DNA of 64,000 nt from NCBI RefSeq assembly GCF_018613675.1, contig NZ_JAGGPQ010000011.1:62001-126000 (forward strand), given 5' to 3'. The notes under the pieces are model-generated. The model did no database searches. It was not told the origin of the DNA and saw only the letters and a program-made list of their open reading frames with translations. The stretch comes from Arthrobacter sp. ISL-85 (lineage in GTDB: Bacteria > Actinomycetota > Actinomycetes > Actinomycetales > Micrococcaceae). Below, piece by piece: positions 35,993-45,054 of this stretch (position 1 is the first letter of the stretch; every line of letters begins with the position of its first letter). Position numbers and translations under genes: made by a program.

Positions 35993-36031
35993 ATTTAGGT
36001 AAATGACTTTTGTTCGCGGTAGCTTGCGGTA
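35993..36031. promoter_or_regulatory. Regulatory-looking repeats between the HTH gene and the SAF gene
   Basis: A small palindrome ATTTA-GG-TAAAT (35993-36004) is followed by GCGGTA at 36016-36021 and again at 36026-36031, a direct repeat with a ten-base period. It is in a 152-base divergent intergenic region, a plausible binding site for the adjacent HTH protein. Confidence 0.45.
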
Positions 36032-36087
36032 ACAATGAGGAGTCCGGCCAGACCCGGCAGGTCCGGTATACCTAGGGGGAAAGCGGT

Positions 36088-36729
36088 ATGGTTCCTGATC
36101 CAAGCGCCACTGCACCACGACTGAAGCGCCCATCGTGGAAGGACCCGCGCTTGCTGGTTGGCGTTCTTCTGGTCCTGGTGTCTGTCGCCGGGGTGATCTT
36201 CCTGGTCGCCACTGCGGACCGCACCACCGAGGTCTTCGCGGCCCGGGACGGCATTGGCGTGGGTGAACGCCTGACGCCGGAGAAGGTGGTCCGCGCCAAG
36301 GTTCGCCTGGGCGATACCGAACAGCACTACATCACCGTAGAGGACGGTCTGCCCCAGGACGTTGTCGCCGTGCAGCGGATCGCAAAGGACCAGTTGGTTC
36401 CCAGGGCCAGCCTTGGTGGGGTGGACCGGCTGGACCGGAAGCCCGTGGCGCTAAGCATCTCGCAAACCTTGCCGTCCCAGGCGGTTGCCGGGGCCAGGGT
36501 GGATGTCTGGGTGGCGCAGCCGGACGCGAAGAACGGATTCAGCGAGCCGAAACTCATCCTTCCCGGAGCTGAAATCGCTGAGGTCGCCACTGGGTCCACT
36601 GCCCTCGGCTCGTCTAAGACCACCGTGCTGATGGTCCTGGTGGAGGATAAGCAGATGCCTGCGTTGCTGGGTGCCCAAGCCAACGATGCGAAGATATCAG
36701 TTGTGTGGAATCCGGGCGGCGCCCGATGA
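36088..36729 (+). CDS. SAF-domain membrane protein (CpaB/RcpC-like)
   Basis: A 213-residue protein with one N-terminal membrane helix (about 22-42) and an extracytoplasmic SAF domain (EVFAARDGIGVGERLTPEKVVRAKV, QDVVAVQRIAKDQLVPRASL, a pattern seen in CpaB pilus-assembly proteins and flagellar FlgA). The second half includes GARVDVWVAQPD. In Tad pili CpaB works in the periplasm. The ATG follows a GGGGGAAA ribosome site. It overlaps the CpaE-like gene by four bases, so the two form a unit. Confidence 0.85.
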   Translation: MVPDPSATAPRLKRPSWKDPRLLVGVLLVLVSVAGVIFLVATADRTTEVFAARDGIGVGERLTPEKVVRAKVRLGDTEQHYITVEDGLPQDVVAVQRIAKDQLVPRASLGGVDRLDRKPVALSISQTLPSQAVAGARVDVWVAQPDAKNGFSEPKLILPGAEIAEVATGSTALGSSKTTVLMVLVEDKQMPALLGAQANDAKISVVWNPGGAR

Positions 36730-38030
36730 GCATCCCTGTCGTCACCGTTGGCCAAAGCCGGGAGGACCTGGTGGGCGGCCTCGAAAGACTGCACGGGCCG
36801 GTGACCGTGGTTCGACGGTGCGCTGAACTTCCTGAGCTTCTCGCGGCCTGTCAGAGCGGACTGGCCAGGGCTGCCGTGGTGGCCGAGGGGTCGGAAGGCT
36901 TGACTGCCTCGCTCGTGGACCGCCTTGGAGCTGTTGGGGTGGTGGTCATTGCGCTGACCGACAACGCCGAAGAAGCAGCCAGGCTCAGCAAAATTGGGGT
37001 TGCCTCGGCGCTGACGGGGGTTGGGTCCGCAGAGCTTTCGGACCGGATCGCCGACTCCGTTGCCCAGCTGACCGGTGCGGTGCGTCCTGCCAACCGTAGC
37101 GCGGCCGCTGACACGGGGGCTGCGCTGGCCACGGACCCCGTGCAGCCGCAATCTGACGCGGAGGATCAACCCAGCGGAACACTCATCGTTGTCTGGGGAC
37201 CGGCCGGGTCACCCGGCAGGACCACTATCGCGGTTAACATCGCCGGGGAGATGGCGGCCGATGGCCGGGATGTCCTGCTGGTCGACGCCGACACCTACGG
37301 CGCCAGCGTCGCGGCGGTGCTGGGTCTCCTGGATGAGTCAGCCGGGCTTGCCCAGGCGTGCAGGCTCGCCGACCAGGGTTTGCTGGACAAGGACGCCCTC
37401 CGAAAGGTCGCCGCAACCGTGGCCACGGCGTCCGGGACATTCCGGGTCCTGACGGGAATAACCCGCGCGGACCGGTGGACCGAGCTCCGCGCCACCGCCC
37501 TGGGGCTGGTTCTTGAACGGGCCCGGGGGATTGCGGACGTTGTTGTTGTCGATACGGGCTTTTGCCTCGAGGCCGATGAGGAACTGAGCTTCGACACCAT
37601 GGCACCGCGGCGGAACGCGGCCACGCTGTTTCCGCTGGAACTGGCGGACGCAGTCTATGCTGTTGGCGCTGCTGACCCAGTTGGCGTCCCCCGCATGGTG
37701 CGTGGGCTTGCCGAGCTGGAAGCCGCCGTACCGCAGGCATCACCCACTGTTGTCATGAACAAGGTGCGCTCCTCTTCCGTGGGGCGTGGTCCGGAACGCC
37801 AGTTGCGGGATGCCTGGGAACGGTACGGCCCCGCATCGGAACTGAAGGCCTTCCTGCCTTACGACCCCGCCGCCGCGGATGCAGCCCTCCTTGCCGGCTC
37901 CCTGCTCCTCGAAGCTTCACCCGACTCTGCGCTGCGCCGTGCCATCCGCGAGCTGGTTTGTGCACCCGACCAGCGAAAACCTAGATCCTCTGTATTTTCT
38001 TCCACACCACGGCGAAGGGCAAAGGACTAG
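36726..38030 (+). CDS. CpaE-like ParA/MinD-family ATPase
   Basis: A 434-residue protein. Residues 1-130 form a receiver-like N-terminal region; then comes a P-loop of the deviant Walker A type, VVWGPAGSPGRTTIAVNIAG (around 158-167), where the usual KGG..KT lysine pair is replaced by Ser-Pro-Gly-Arg. Walker B-type VLLVDADTYGASVAAVLGLL and ADVVVVDTGF follow. This is the architecture of CpaE, which positions Tad pilus machinery. The ATG overlaps the SAF gene stop. No TadA/CpaF ATPase or pilin gene follows; the next gene is NAD-glutamate dehydrogenase. Confidence 0.82.
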   Translation: MSIPVVTVGQSREDLVGGLERLHGPVTVVRRCAELPELLAACQSGLARAAVVAEGSEGLTASLVDRLGAVGVVVIALTDNAEEAARLSKIGVASALTGVGSAELSDRIADSVAQLTGAVRPANRSAAADTGAALATDPVQPQSDAEDQPSGTLIVVWGPAGSPGRTTIAVNIAGEMAADGRDVLLVDADTYGASVAAVLGLLDESAGLAQACRLADQGLLDKDALRKVAATVATASGTFRVLTGITRADRWTELRATALGLVLERARGIADVVVVDTGFCLEADEELSFDTMAPRRNAATLFPLELADAVYAVGAADPVGVPRMVRGLAELEAAVPQASPTVVMNKVRSSSVGRGPERQLRDAWERYGPASELKAFLPYDPAAADAALLAGSLLLEASPDSALRRAIRELVCAPDQRKPRSSVFSSTPRRRAKD

Positions 38031-38085
38031 GCTCGCCATAAGAGCTGCAAAGGTGCGGCGAATATCTCTGATGGAGGCGTTGTCG

Positions 38086-41000
38086 ATGTCGTCTGGATCC
38101 AGTGTGGAGGACCAGCCCCTCTCCATTGAAGGCCTTGAGGGTTTCATGGGGGACTACTACCAGCACCTGGCTGAGGAGGATGCCCGAAGCTACTCCCGCG
38201 ATGTTTTGGAAGCCCGTGCTGCCGAGCACCGCCGGGCAGCATCCGTCAGGCAGCCCGGACAGGCAAAGATCTCGATCATCGACGAAGAGGACAGCAGCGT
38301 TATTTTTGTCGTCACTGACGACATGCCCTTTCTTGTCGACTCCGTTAACGCCGAACTTGTCCGGCAGCATGCAGCCATCAGACTGGTGGTCCACCCGCTT
38401 TTCGTGGCCACCAGGAACCGGGAAAGCGGTGAACTGGTCAAGGTCAACAGGGTTCCGGCGCACCTGGGCATTTCCAGCGGGGACACAGCGGCTATGCCCA
38501 ACCTTTCCCACCTCATTGCGCAGGGTGAAAACGCTTCGCACATGGAGTCTTGGATCGCCGTCGAAATCCACCGCGTTTCCGACGAAGCGAAGACTTCCCT
38601 GCTCGCGGGGCTGACCCGTGTCCTCAACGACGTCAGGGCCGCCGTCGAGGACTGGCCCAGGATGCGCCAAAAAGCGCTGGAGATCGCCGAGAGCCTGGAC
38701 CGGGTGGCCAATCCTGCACAGATTGCCGAGTTGCGGCAGGCAAAGGACCTGCTGCGGTGGCTTGACGACGGAAACTTCACCTTCCTGGGCTACCGTGAAT
38801 ACGACCTGCTCAATGTTGACGGCGAAGACGTCCTGGAACTGCGCGAGGACAGCGGACTGGGGCTCCTGAGGGCGGCCGCAGACTCCCCGCACATCCAGCA
38901 CCTCACCGACCCGGGCCGCAAAAAGGCGCGCGAGAAGCGCGCCCTCGTCATCACCAAGGCCAATTCACGATCCACCGTCCACCGCTCGGCCTACCTGGAC
39001 TACATCGGCATCAAGAGCTTCGACGCCGCGGGCAACGTCAACGGCGAGCGCCGGTTCATTGGACTCTTTGCCACCAGCGCCTACGCCGGCTCCGTCCGCG
39101 ACATTCCCATCGTCCGGGAAAAAGTGGACGCCGTGCTGCAGAACGCAGGTTTCCCCCCGGACTCGCACTCGGGCAAGGACCTCCTGGGAATCCTGGAGAC
39201 CTACCCCCGGGATGAGCTGTTCCAGATCGAAATCCCCGATCTCGCCGCGACCGCCTTTGGAATCCAGAAGCTGCAGGAACGTCGGCGCACCCGGCTGTTC
39301 CTGAGGCCGGATATTTACGGGCGCTTCATGTCAGCCGTGGTGTACCTGCCCCGAGACCGGTACACCACCAATGTCAGGCTCCGCATCGAACAGGAACTGC
39401 GGGAGACTTTCCGTGCAGTCTCCATCGACTACGAAGCCCGCATGACCGAGTCGGCGCTCGCGCGGTTGTTCTTCCGCATCCGGCTGCCGAAGGACGCCGA
39501 CGTCAGCAATGTCAACAGCGATGAGCTGGAAAAGCGCCTGGTGCGGGCGGCGAGGTCCTGGAGTGAAGGCATCGCCGAAGTCCTGCGCGAGGGCCGGGAC
39601 GCAGCCGAGGCCAAGGAACTCGCTGCCACCTGGGCCGAGGCGTTCCCTGCCAGCTACCGGGTGGACTACGAAGTGGAGGACGCGCTCGAAGACATTGCGC
39701 GGTTCGAAAAGTACGGGGCCGCTGCAGAGCGGATCGCCGGCGCGCGCCAGGACCGTCCCGGAGTTCACGTGTACCTTCCCGAAGGGGCCGGTGCAACACT
39801 GGAGGAGGACGCCCGGGTAAAGCTCTACATGCTGGAGCCCAAGAGCCTGAGCCAGATCCTGCCGTACTTCCATAACCTCGGACTCGAGGTCCTGGATGAG
39901 CGTCCCTTTGAAATCGAAACAGCAGACCATAGGGACTTCTTCCTGTACGACCTCGGGCTGAAATACCCCGCGGGCGTGGACCCGCTGGTCACGGGAGGAC
40001 TTCTTGCAGACTCCTTCGGCGCGGCTGTCACCGGCGCCGCGGAATCGGACAACTTCGACCGCCTGGTGTTGCGGGAGGGGCTGCACTGGCGGCAGATCAC
40101 GGTGCTGCGCTCCTATGCCCGGTACATGCGCCAGATGGGCAACAGCAGTTCCTTCGGCTTTATGGCGGACACACTCCTGGCCAACCCGGATGTGACCAGG
40201 GGGCTGACTGGACTTTTCGCCGCCCGCTTTGATCCCTCCATCAGCGATGGCGAACGCGCTGAGGCCCAGGCTTCAGTGCGGCAGGAACTGGCAGCTTCGA
40301 TCGAGAAGGTTCCCACTCTCGATGCGGACCGCGTGCTGCGTACCTTCGTCAACCTCACCGAGGCAACCCTGAGGACCAATTTCTACCAGAACAAGCCGCA
40401 CCTGAGCTTCAAGCTTGACCCGGCCCGGATCGAAGGGTTGCCCTTCCCACGGCCCATGTTCGAAATCTGGGTTTACTCCCCTCGCGTTGAGGGCGTGCAT
40501 CTCCGGTTCGGCAAGGTGGCCCGCGGCGGGCTCCGCTGGTCCGACAGGCGGGAGGATTTCCGGACCGAGGTCCTGGGCCTGGTCAAAGCGCAGACGGTTA
40601 AGAACGCGGTCATCGTGCCCACTGGCGCCAAAGGCGGGTTCTTCGCAAAGCAGCTTCCGGACCCCGCGACCGACCGCGCAGCCTGGATGGCGGAAGGCGT
40701 CGAGAGCTACAAGACGTTCATCCGTGGCCTGCTGGACCTCACGGACAACCTCCTGACTGAAGGCGGCGGTGAGCGGCTCGTGCCGCCGTCGAACGTTGTC
40801 CGGCATGACGACGACGACTCCTACCTTGTGGTCGCGGCGGACAAGGGAACGGCTACTTTCTCCGACATCGCAAACGGCCTGTCCGCGGAGTACGGCTTCT
40901 GGCTGGGGGACGCGTTCGCGTCCGGCGGGTCCGTGGGCTACGACCATAAGGCCATGGGCATCACCGCCCGGGGCGCGTGGGAATCGGTGAAGCGCCACTT

Positions 41001-42939
41001 CAGCGAGCTGGACCTCGACACGCAGACGGAACCTTTCACTGTGGTCGGTGTGGGGGACATGTCCGGGGACGTATTTGGCAACGGGATGCTGTTGTCCCGG
41101 CACATCCGCCTGCTCGCGGCCTTTGACCATCGGCATATCTTCCTGGACCCCAACCCGGATGAAGAAGCCTCGTTCGCAGAGCGGCAGAGACTGTTCGACC
41201 TGCCCAGGTCCTCCTGGGACGATTACGACAAAGCGCTGATCAGCGAAGGCGGCGGTGTCTTCGCCCGCCAGGCCAAATCCATCCCCGTGTCCGCTCAGGT
41301 ACGGGCCGCGCTGGGGCTTCCGGCGGAAACCACCGAGCTCAGCCCGCCCGAGCTCCTGCGTGCCATCCTGTTGGCACCGGCGGACCTGCTGTATAACGGC
41401 GGGATCGGGACGTACGTCAAGGCGTCCTCAGAATCCAACGCCTCCGTGGGTGACAAGGCCAACGATGCCATCCGTGTCAACGGCCGCGACCTGCGGGTCA
41501 AGGTAGTGGGCGAAGGTGGAAACCTGGGGATGACCCAGCGCGGCCGCATTGAGGCAGCCCTGCAGGGGGTCATCCTCAATACCGACGCCATCGACAACTC
41601 CGCGGGTGTGGACTGCTCGGACCATGAGGTCAACATCAAAATCTTCGTTGACCGGATGGTGGCCGCCGGCAAGCTGCCGGCGGCGGAACGCGCAGACTTC
41701 CTTGCTGCCATGACCGATGAAGTGGGCCGGCTGGTCCTCGAAGACAACATCGACCAGAACATCCTGCTCCTGAACGACCGGACCCGGGTGGCGGAGTGGA
41801 GCCCGAGTTACGAGCGGCTCATGGACTGGCTGGAGAAGAGCGCCGACCTGAAGCGGGACCTGGAGGCGCTGCCCACCACGGATACACTGCGGGAACGGCT
41901 GCAGCAGGGCCAGGGACTGACGTCTCCGGAGCTGTCTGTGCTGGCCGCCTACGCGAAGATCGAGCTGGCGTCGGCCCTGCGGGACAGCGACCTTGCCGAT
42001 GACCCGTGGTTCCGGGACACGCTGCGTTCCTACTTCCCGCATCAGCTGCGTGAGCGTTTTGACGCCGAGCTGGACACGCATCCGCTGCGACGCGAAATCA
42101 TTGCCACGGTGGTGGCCAACGACATGATCAACCTTGGCGGCATTACCTTCGCCTTCCGGGTCATGGAGGAAACGTCCGCCAGCGAAGTTGCCGTTGCCAA
42201 GGCTTTCGTGGCGCTGCGCGAGGTATATGAGCTGGATACGATGGTGGGGGAGTTGAACAGCCTGCCTGCATCCTTCCCCACGGAGCACTGGAGCACCGTG
42301 CACCTGGACATCCGCCGGCTCCTGGACCGGGCAGTCCGCTGGCTGCTGAGCCAGGAAAGCGTTACCCGCCCCATCGCCGACGTTGTGGCAGAGTTCAAGC
42401 CGCTCATGGATCCCATGCGTGCGCGGCTGCTGGAATACCTCCGCGGCGACGACCGCGAGCGGGTGGCGGCGTGGCTCGCGAAGGGCCTCGAGTGGGAGCT
42501 CCCGGAAGGCCTTGCGCTGCGCTGGGCCGAGCTCTTCGAGAGCTTCGTGCTGCTGGATATCGCCAAGATCGCCCGCTCGAGGGAGGACCGGGTGGAGGAT
42601 ATCGCAGCCGTGTACTACACCGTGTTCAACCGCTTCCACGCGGACTCGCTGCTTGAACGGATCAGCAGCCTGCCGCGGCAGGACCGGTGGCAGGCGCTGG
42701 CACGGGGGGCCCTGCGCGATGACCTGTACTCGACGGTGTCTGATATGACGACGGCGGTGCTGGACGCTACGTCTGCGGCTGGCTCGCCGGATGCGCGGCT
42801 CAGCGACTGGGAGGCACAAAATGCCGAGCAGCTGGGCAGGGCAAAGAGCATGTTCGACGAAGTGAACGCGCTCGAGGCCGACGACATGGCCTCACTGTCG
42901 GTAGCATTGAGGCTCTTGAGGTCAATCGTCCGGCGCTAG
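38086..42939 (+). CDS. NAD-specific glutamate dehydrogenase, large type
   Basis: A 1617-residue enzyme of the 180-kDa GDH class, which deaminates glutamate to 2-oxoglutarate with NAD. N-terminal regulatory ACT-like domains (DDMPFLVDSVNAELVRQHAAIRLVV) precede the catalytic core: KVARGGLRWSDRREDFRTE, VKAQTVKNAVIVPTGAKGGF (catalytic lysine) and the NAD-binding GVGDMSGDVFGNGMLLS. The length matches the Rv2476c type. The start at ATG 38086 has GGAGG eight bases upstream; the longer open frame overlaps the CpaE-like gene. It is a stand-alone catabolic enzyme, 55 bases after the previous gene and 27 before pdtaS. Confidence 0.96.
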   Translation: MSSGSSVEDQPLSIEGLEGFMGDYYQHLAEEDARSYSRDVLEARAAEHRRAASVRQPGQAKISIIDEEDSSVIFVVTDDMPFLVDSVNAELVRQHAAIRLVVHPLFVATRNRESGELVKVNRVPAHLGISSGDTAAMPNLSHLIAQGENASHMESWIAVEIHRVSDEAKTSLLAGLTRVLNDVRAAVEDWPRMRQKALEIAESLDRVANPAQIAELRQAKDLLRWLDDGNFTFLGYREYDLLNVDGEDVLELREDSGLGLLRAAADSPHIQHLTDPGRKKAREKRALVITKANSRSTVHRSAYLDYIGIKSFDAAGNVNGERRFIGLFATSAYAGSVRDIPIVREKVDAVLQNAGFPPDSHSGKDLLGILETYPRDELFQIEIPDLAATAFGIQKLQERRRTRLFLRPDIYGRFMSAVVYLPRDRYTTNVRLRIEQELRETFRAVSIDYEARMTESALARLFFRIRLPKDADVSNVNSDELEKRLVRAARSWSEGIAEVLREGRDAAEAKELAATWAEAFPASYRVDYEVEDALEDIARFEKYGAAAERIAGARQDRPGVHVYLPEGAGATLEEDARVKLYMLEPKSLSQILPYFHNLGLEVLDERPFEIETADHRDFFLYDLGLKYPAGVDPLVTGGLLADSFGAAVTGAAESDNFDRLVLREGLHWRQITVLRSYARYMRQMGNSSSFGFMADTLLANPDVTRGLTGLFAARFDPSISDGERAEAQASVRQELAASIEKVPTLDADRVLRTFVNLTEATLRTNFYQNKPHLSFKLDPARIEGLPFPRPMFEIWVYSPRVEGVHLRFGKVARGGLRWSDRREDFRTEVLGLVKAQTVKNAVIVPTGAKGGFFAKQLPDPATDRAAWMAEGVESYKTFIRGLLDLTDNLLTEGGGERLVPPSNVVRHDDDDSYLVVAADKGTATFSDIANGLSAEYGFWLGDAFASGGSVGYDHKAMGITARGAWESVKRHFSELDLDTQTEPFTVVGVGDMSGDVFGNGMLLSRHIRLLAAFDHRHIFLDPNPDEEASFAERQRLFDLPRSSWDDYDKALISEGGGVFARQAKSIPVSAQVRAALGLPAETTELSPPELLRAILLAPADLLYNGGIGTYVKASSESNASVGDKANDAIRVNGRDLRVKVVGEGGNLGMTQRGRIEAALQGVILNTDAIDNSAGVDCSDHEVNIKIFVDRMVAAGKLPAAERADFLAAMTDEVGRLVLEDNIDQNILLLNDRTRVAEWSPSYERLMDWLEKSADLKRDLEALPTTDTLRERLQQGQGLTSPELSVLAAYAKIELASALRDSDLADDPWFRDTLRSYFPHQLRERFDAELDTHPLRREIIATVVANDMINLGGITFAFRVMEETSASEVAVAKAFVALREVYELDTMVGELNSLPASFPTEHWSTVHLDIRRLLDRAVRWLLSQESVTRPIADVVAEFKPLMDPMRARLLEYLRGDDRERVAAWLAKGLEWELPEGLALRWAELFESFVLLDIAKIARSREDRVEDIAAVYYTVFNRFHADSLLERISSLPRQDRWQALARGALRDDLYSTVSDMTTAVLDATSAAGSPDARLSDWEAQNAEQLGRAKSMFDEVNALEADDMASLSVALRLLRSIVRR

Positions 42940-42966
42940 GAATTCGGCGCCGCAACTGGAGGTGCA

Positions 42967-44433
42967 GTGGCAATCTTTACGGACCCCATCAGGGAACACG
43001 CTGATTTCGGCCCGGGCGATGCCGAATGGCTGCACCTCCTGGTGGGGGACTGGCAGATGGTCGCGGACCTTGCGTTCGCTGACCTGGCGCTCTGGTTCCC
43101 CCACCCGGAGCTTGGCTACATTGCCCTGGCACATGTGCGTCCTTCCACCACGCACACGGCTTTCCACAGCGACTTCGTGGGTGAGGGTATCCGGTCCGAC
43201 CTGCAGCCGCTCGTGGACAAGGCGTGGAACAGCAGGTCCATTGAGCGTTCCAGTGAGACGAACTGGAACAGCGAGATGGCGCTGCGGGTCGAGGCGGTTC
43301 CCATGGTGCGCAATGGGCGGACGCTTGCGGTGGTTACCACCCATATGGATCTCTCCAGTTCCCGAATGCCGTCCCGGCTTGAGTTGACGTACCGGCAATG
43401 CGCGTATGATCTCCTGCGGATGGGCACGTTGGGGTTGTGGCCGGATTTCGCCTCACCCACGGGCTCCCGCCGGGGTGCTCCCCGTGTGGGCGACGGGCTG
43501 ATAAGGCTGGATGCCGACGGCGTGGTGCAGTACGCCAGCCCCAACGGCGTTTCGGCCTTCCGACGCCTGGGGGACGGTGAGTCCCTGGAAGGACGCTCCC
43601 TCGCTGAAGTCACCGCCGGCCTGCTCAAGGACCGCCGGATGGTCGATGAGACCCTGCCGCTGGTCGTCACAGGCCGGATGCCTTGGCGCAGCGAGATCGA
43701 GTCCAGGGGAGTAAGCCTGTCCCTGCGGGCCATTCCGCTCCGGGACGAGCAACAGCGGTTCGGCGCGCTGGTCCTCTGCCGCGACGTCTCAGAGCTGCGC
43801 CGCCGCGAAATGGAGCTGGTAACCAAAGACGCCACTATCCGCGAAATCCACCACCGGGTTAAGAACAACCTGCAGACCGTGGCCGCGCTGCTGCGGATGC
43901 AGTCCCGGCGAATGGTGAGCGATGAAGCAAAGCAGGGCCTGGAACAGGCGATGCGCCGCGTAGCTACGATCGCACTGGTCCATGAGACCCTATCCCAAGG
44001 CCTGACGCAGAGTGTCGATTTCGACGAACTGATCGGGCGCCAGTTCCGGCTGTCTGCGGAGGTGGCCTCCCCTTCCCAGCAGGTCAGGACGGAGCGCTCC
44101 GGCAGCTTCGGCGAGCTCCCCAGCGACCTCGCCACCCCACTTGCCCTGGTCATCAACGAACTGGTGACCAATGCTGTGGAGCACGGCCTTGAGGGGAGGG
44201 CGGGAACAGTGTGGCTCCTTGCCGACCGCTCCGAAGGGGATGACGGCGAGGAGCTGACGGTAACCATTGCCGACGACGGCGTGGGCCTTCCGCAAACCCC
44301 CCATGTAGAAGGCCTCGGCCTGCAGATTGTGCGGACGCTCGTCACCAGCGAACTGGGCGGCACCATCACGTGGGAGCGCCGCGAGGGCGGTGGGACCGAG
44401 GTTAAGATCCGGCTGAGCCTGGCAGGCAAGTAG
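42967..44433 (+). CDS. pdtaS: Sensor histidine kinase PdtaS
   Basis: A 488-residue soluble sensor kinase. The N-terminal ~150 residues are a GAF-like domain (DLALWFPHPELGYIALAHVRPSTT), then a PAS domain (IRLDADGVVQYASPNGVSAFRRLGDG), then a HisKA_2 module with REIHHRVKNNLQTVAALLRMQ (phospho-acceptor likely His296) and an ATPase domain (VINELVTNAVEHG, TIADDGVGLP). In mycobacteria PdtaS signals to the antiterminator-type regulator PdtaR; no pdtaR is next to it here. GTG start with GGAGG upstream. The neighbouring whiB1 is divergent in M. tuberculosis too. Confidence 0.94.
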   Translation: MAIFTDPIREHADFGPGDAEWLHLLVGDWQMVADLAFADLALWFPHPELGYIALAHVRPSTTHTAFHSDFVGEGIRSDLQPLVDKAWNSRSIERSSETNWNSEMALRVEAVPMVRNGRTLAVVTTHMDLSSSRMPSRLELTYRQCAYDLLRMGTLGLWPDFASPTGSRRGAPRVGDGLIRLDADGVVQYASPNGVSAFRRLGDGESLEGRSLAEVTAGLLKDRRMVDETLPLVVTGRMPWRSEIESRGVSLSLRAIPLRDEQQRFGALVLCRDVSELRRREMELVTKDATIREIHHRVKNNLQTVAALLRMQSRRMVSDEAKQGLEQAMRRVATIALVHETLSQGLTQSVDFDELIGRQFRLSAEVASPSQQVRTERSGSFGELPSDLATPLALVINELVTNAVEHGLEGRAGTVWLLADRSEGDDGEELTVTIADDGVGLPQTPHVEGLGLQIVRTLVTSELGGTITWERREGGGTEVKIRLSLAGK

Positions 44434-44482
44434 GAGGCGCGTTCCGGCCAGGGGTTGTTCTGGACGGGACGGAGTGCAACTG

Positions 44483-44530
44483 ACAGAGGCCCGGGACCAA
44501 TCCAGTCTGGATTGGTCCCGGGGCCTCTGT
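44483..44530. terminator. Long hairpin between convergent pdtaS and whiB1
   Basis: A 22-bp stem with one bulged G: ACAGAGGCC..CCAATCCA on the left, TGGATTGG..GGCCTCTGT on the right, loop GTC. It lacks a T run but sits between two convergent stops and is likely to end transcripts from both sides. Confidence 0.8.
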
Positions 44531-44577
44531 ATGCCGGTTCCGTCGTCCTGTGGCGCCGTTCTGCCGGTGCGGGATTC

Positions 44578-44826
44578 CTAGGAGGCGCGGCGTGCGCGGG
44601 CCGCCCGGCGCTTGAGGGCGCGGCGCTCGTCTTCGCTCATGCCGCCCCAAACCCCGGCGTCCTGGCCGGATTCGAGGGCCCACTGCAGGCAGGTGTCGAC
44701 AACGGGGCACCGGCGGCAGACGCTCTTGGCTTCCTCGATCTGCAGGAGGGCCGGTCCTGTATTCCCGACGGGGAAGAACAGTTCCGGGTCCTTCTCGAGG
44801 CACGCTGCGCGGTTACGCCAATCCAT
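44578..44826 (-). CDS. whiB1: WhiB1, iron-sulfur transcription factor
   Basis: An 82-residue Wbl protein. The [4Fe-4S] ligands are Cys9, Cys37, Cys40 and Cys46, at the same positions as in M. tuberculosis WhiB1, and the G-V-W-G-G turn plus the basic tail (DERRALKRRAARARR) for DNA binding are present. WhiB1 is essential in mycobacteria and acts with the primary sigma factor. I start at the methionine giving MDWRNRAACLE, as in homologues; an ATG six codons earlier is possible. A CRP-type palindrome and a terminator-like hairpin lie in the upstream region. Confidence 0.96.
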   Translation of the reverse strand: MDWRNRAACLEKDPELFFPVGNTGPALLQIEEAKSVCRRCPVVDTCLQWALESGQDAGVWGGMSEDERRALKRRAARARRAS

Positions 44827-44860
44827 GCTGATCAGTTGCTCCATTTCTGGGAAGTGCCTT

Positions 44861-44876
44861 TGTGAAATTATTCACT
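44861..44876 (-). promoter_or_regulatory. CRP/GlxR-like binding site upstream of whiB1
   Basis: TGTGA-AATTAT-TCACT differs in only the last base from the CRP-family consensus TGTGA-N6-TCACA. It lies 35-50 bases before the whiB1 start codon. The whiB1 gene of M. tuberculosis is a known target of the cAMP receptor protein Rv3676, so regulation by a CRP homologue is plausible here. Confidence 0.55.
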
Positions 44877-44891
44877 AGTGGCTACAAAGGA

Positions 44892-44920
44892 AAGGGGCCC
44901 TCTGGGCCCCCTTGGTCATC
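44892..44920 (-). terminator. Terminator-like hairpin upstream of whiB1
   Basis: On the minus strand AAGGGGGCCC, loop AGA, GGGCCCCTTT and a pyrimidine-rich tail form an intrinsic-terminator-like element about 65 bases before whiB1. It could shield whiB1 from read-through or act as an attenuator if the promoter is further upstream. Confidence 0.45.
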
Positions 44921-45042
44921 TGCATCAAGCCTGTCATGTTAACGCTATGTAAACAAGGGGTTATAACGCCTGATATCCCCTGAAACCTGAGCGATGCATC
45001 ACAGTGCCGGCACGACCCTCACCAGTGTCCGACTATGTCCGG

Positions 45043-45048
45043 TAGGGT
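45043..45048 (+). promoter_or_regulatory. -10 box of a probable leaderless transcript
   Basis: TAGGGT ends six bases before the GTG at 45055, the same spacing as at three other genes in this window. No ribosome site is visible before that GTG. Confidence 0.45.
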
Positions 45049-45054
45049 GCCAGT

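Noticed and set aside
41428..42819. 463-codon minus-strand frame opposite NAD-glutamate dehydrogenase
   Set aside because: Shadow of the GDH gene; Arg/His/Gln-rich with no recognisable protein features.
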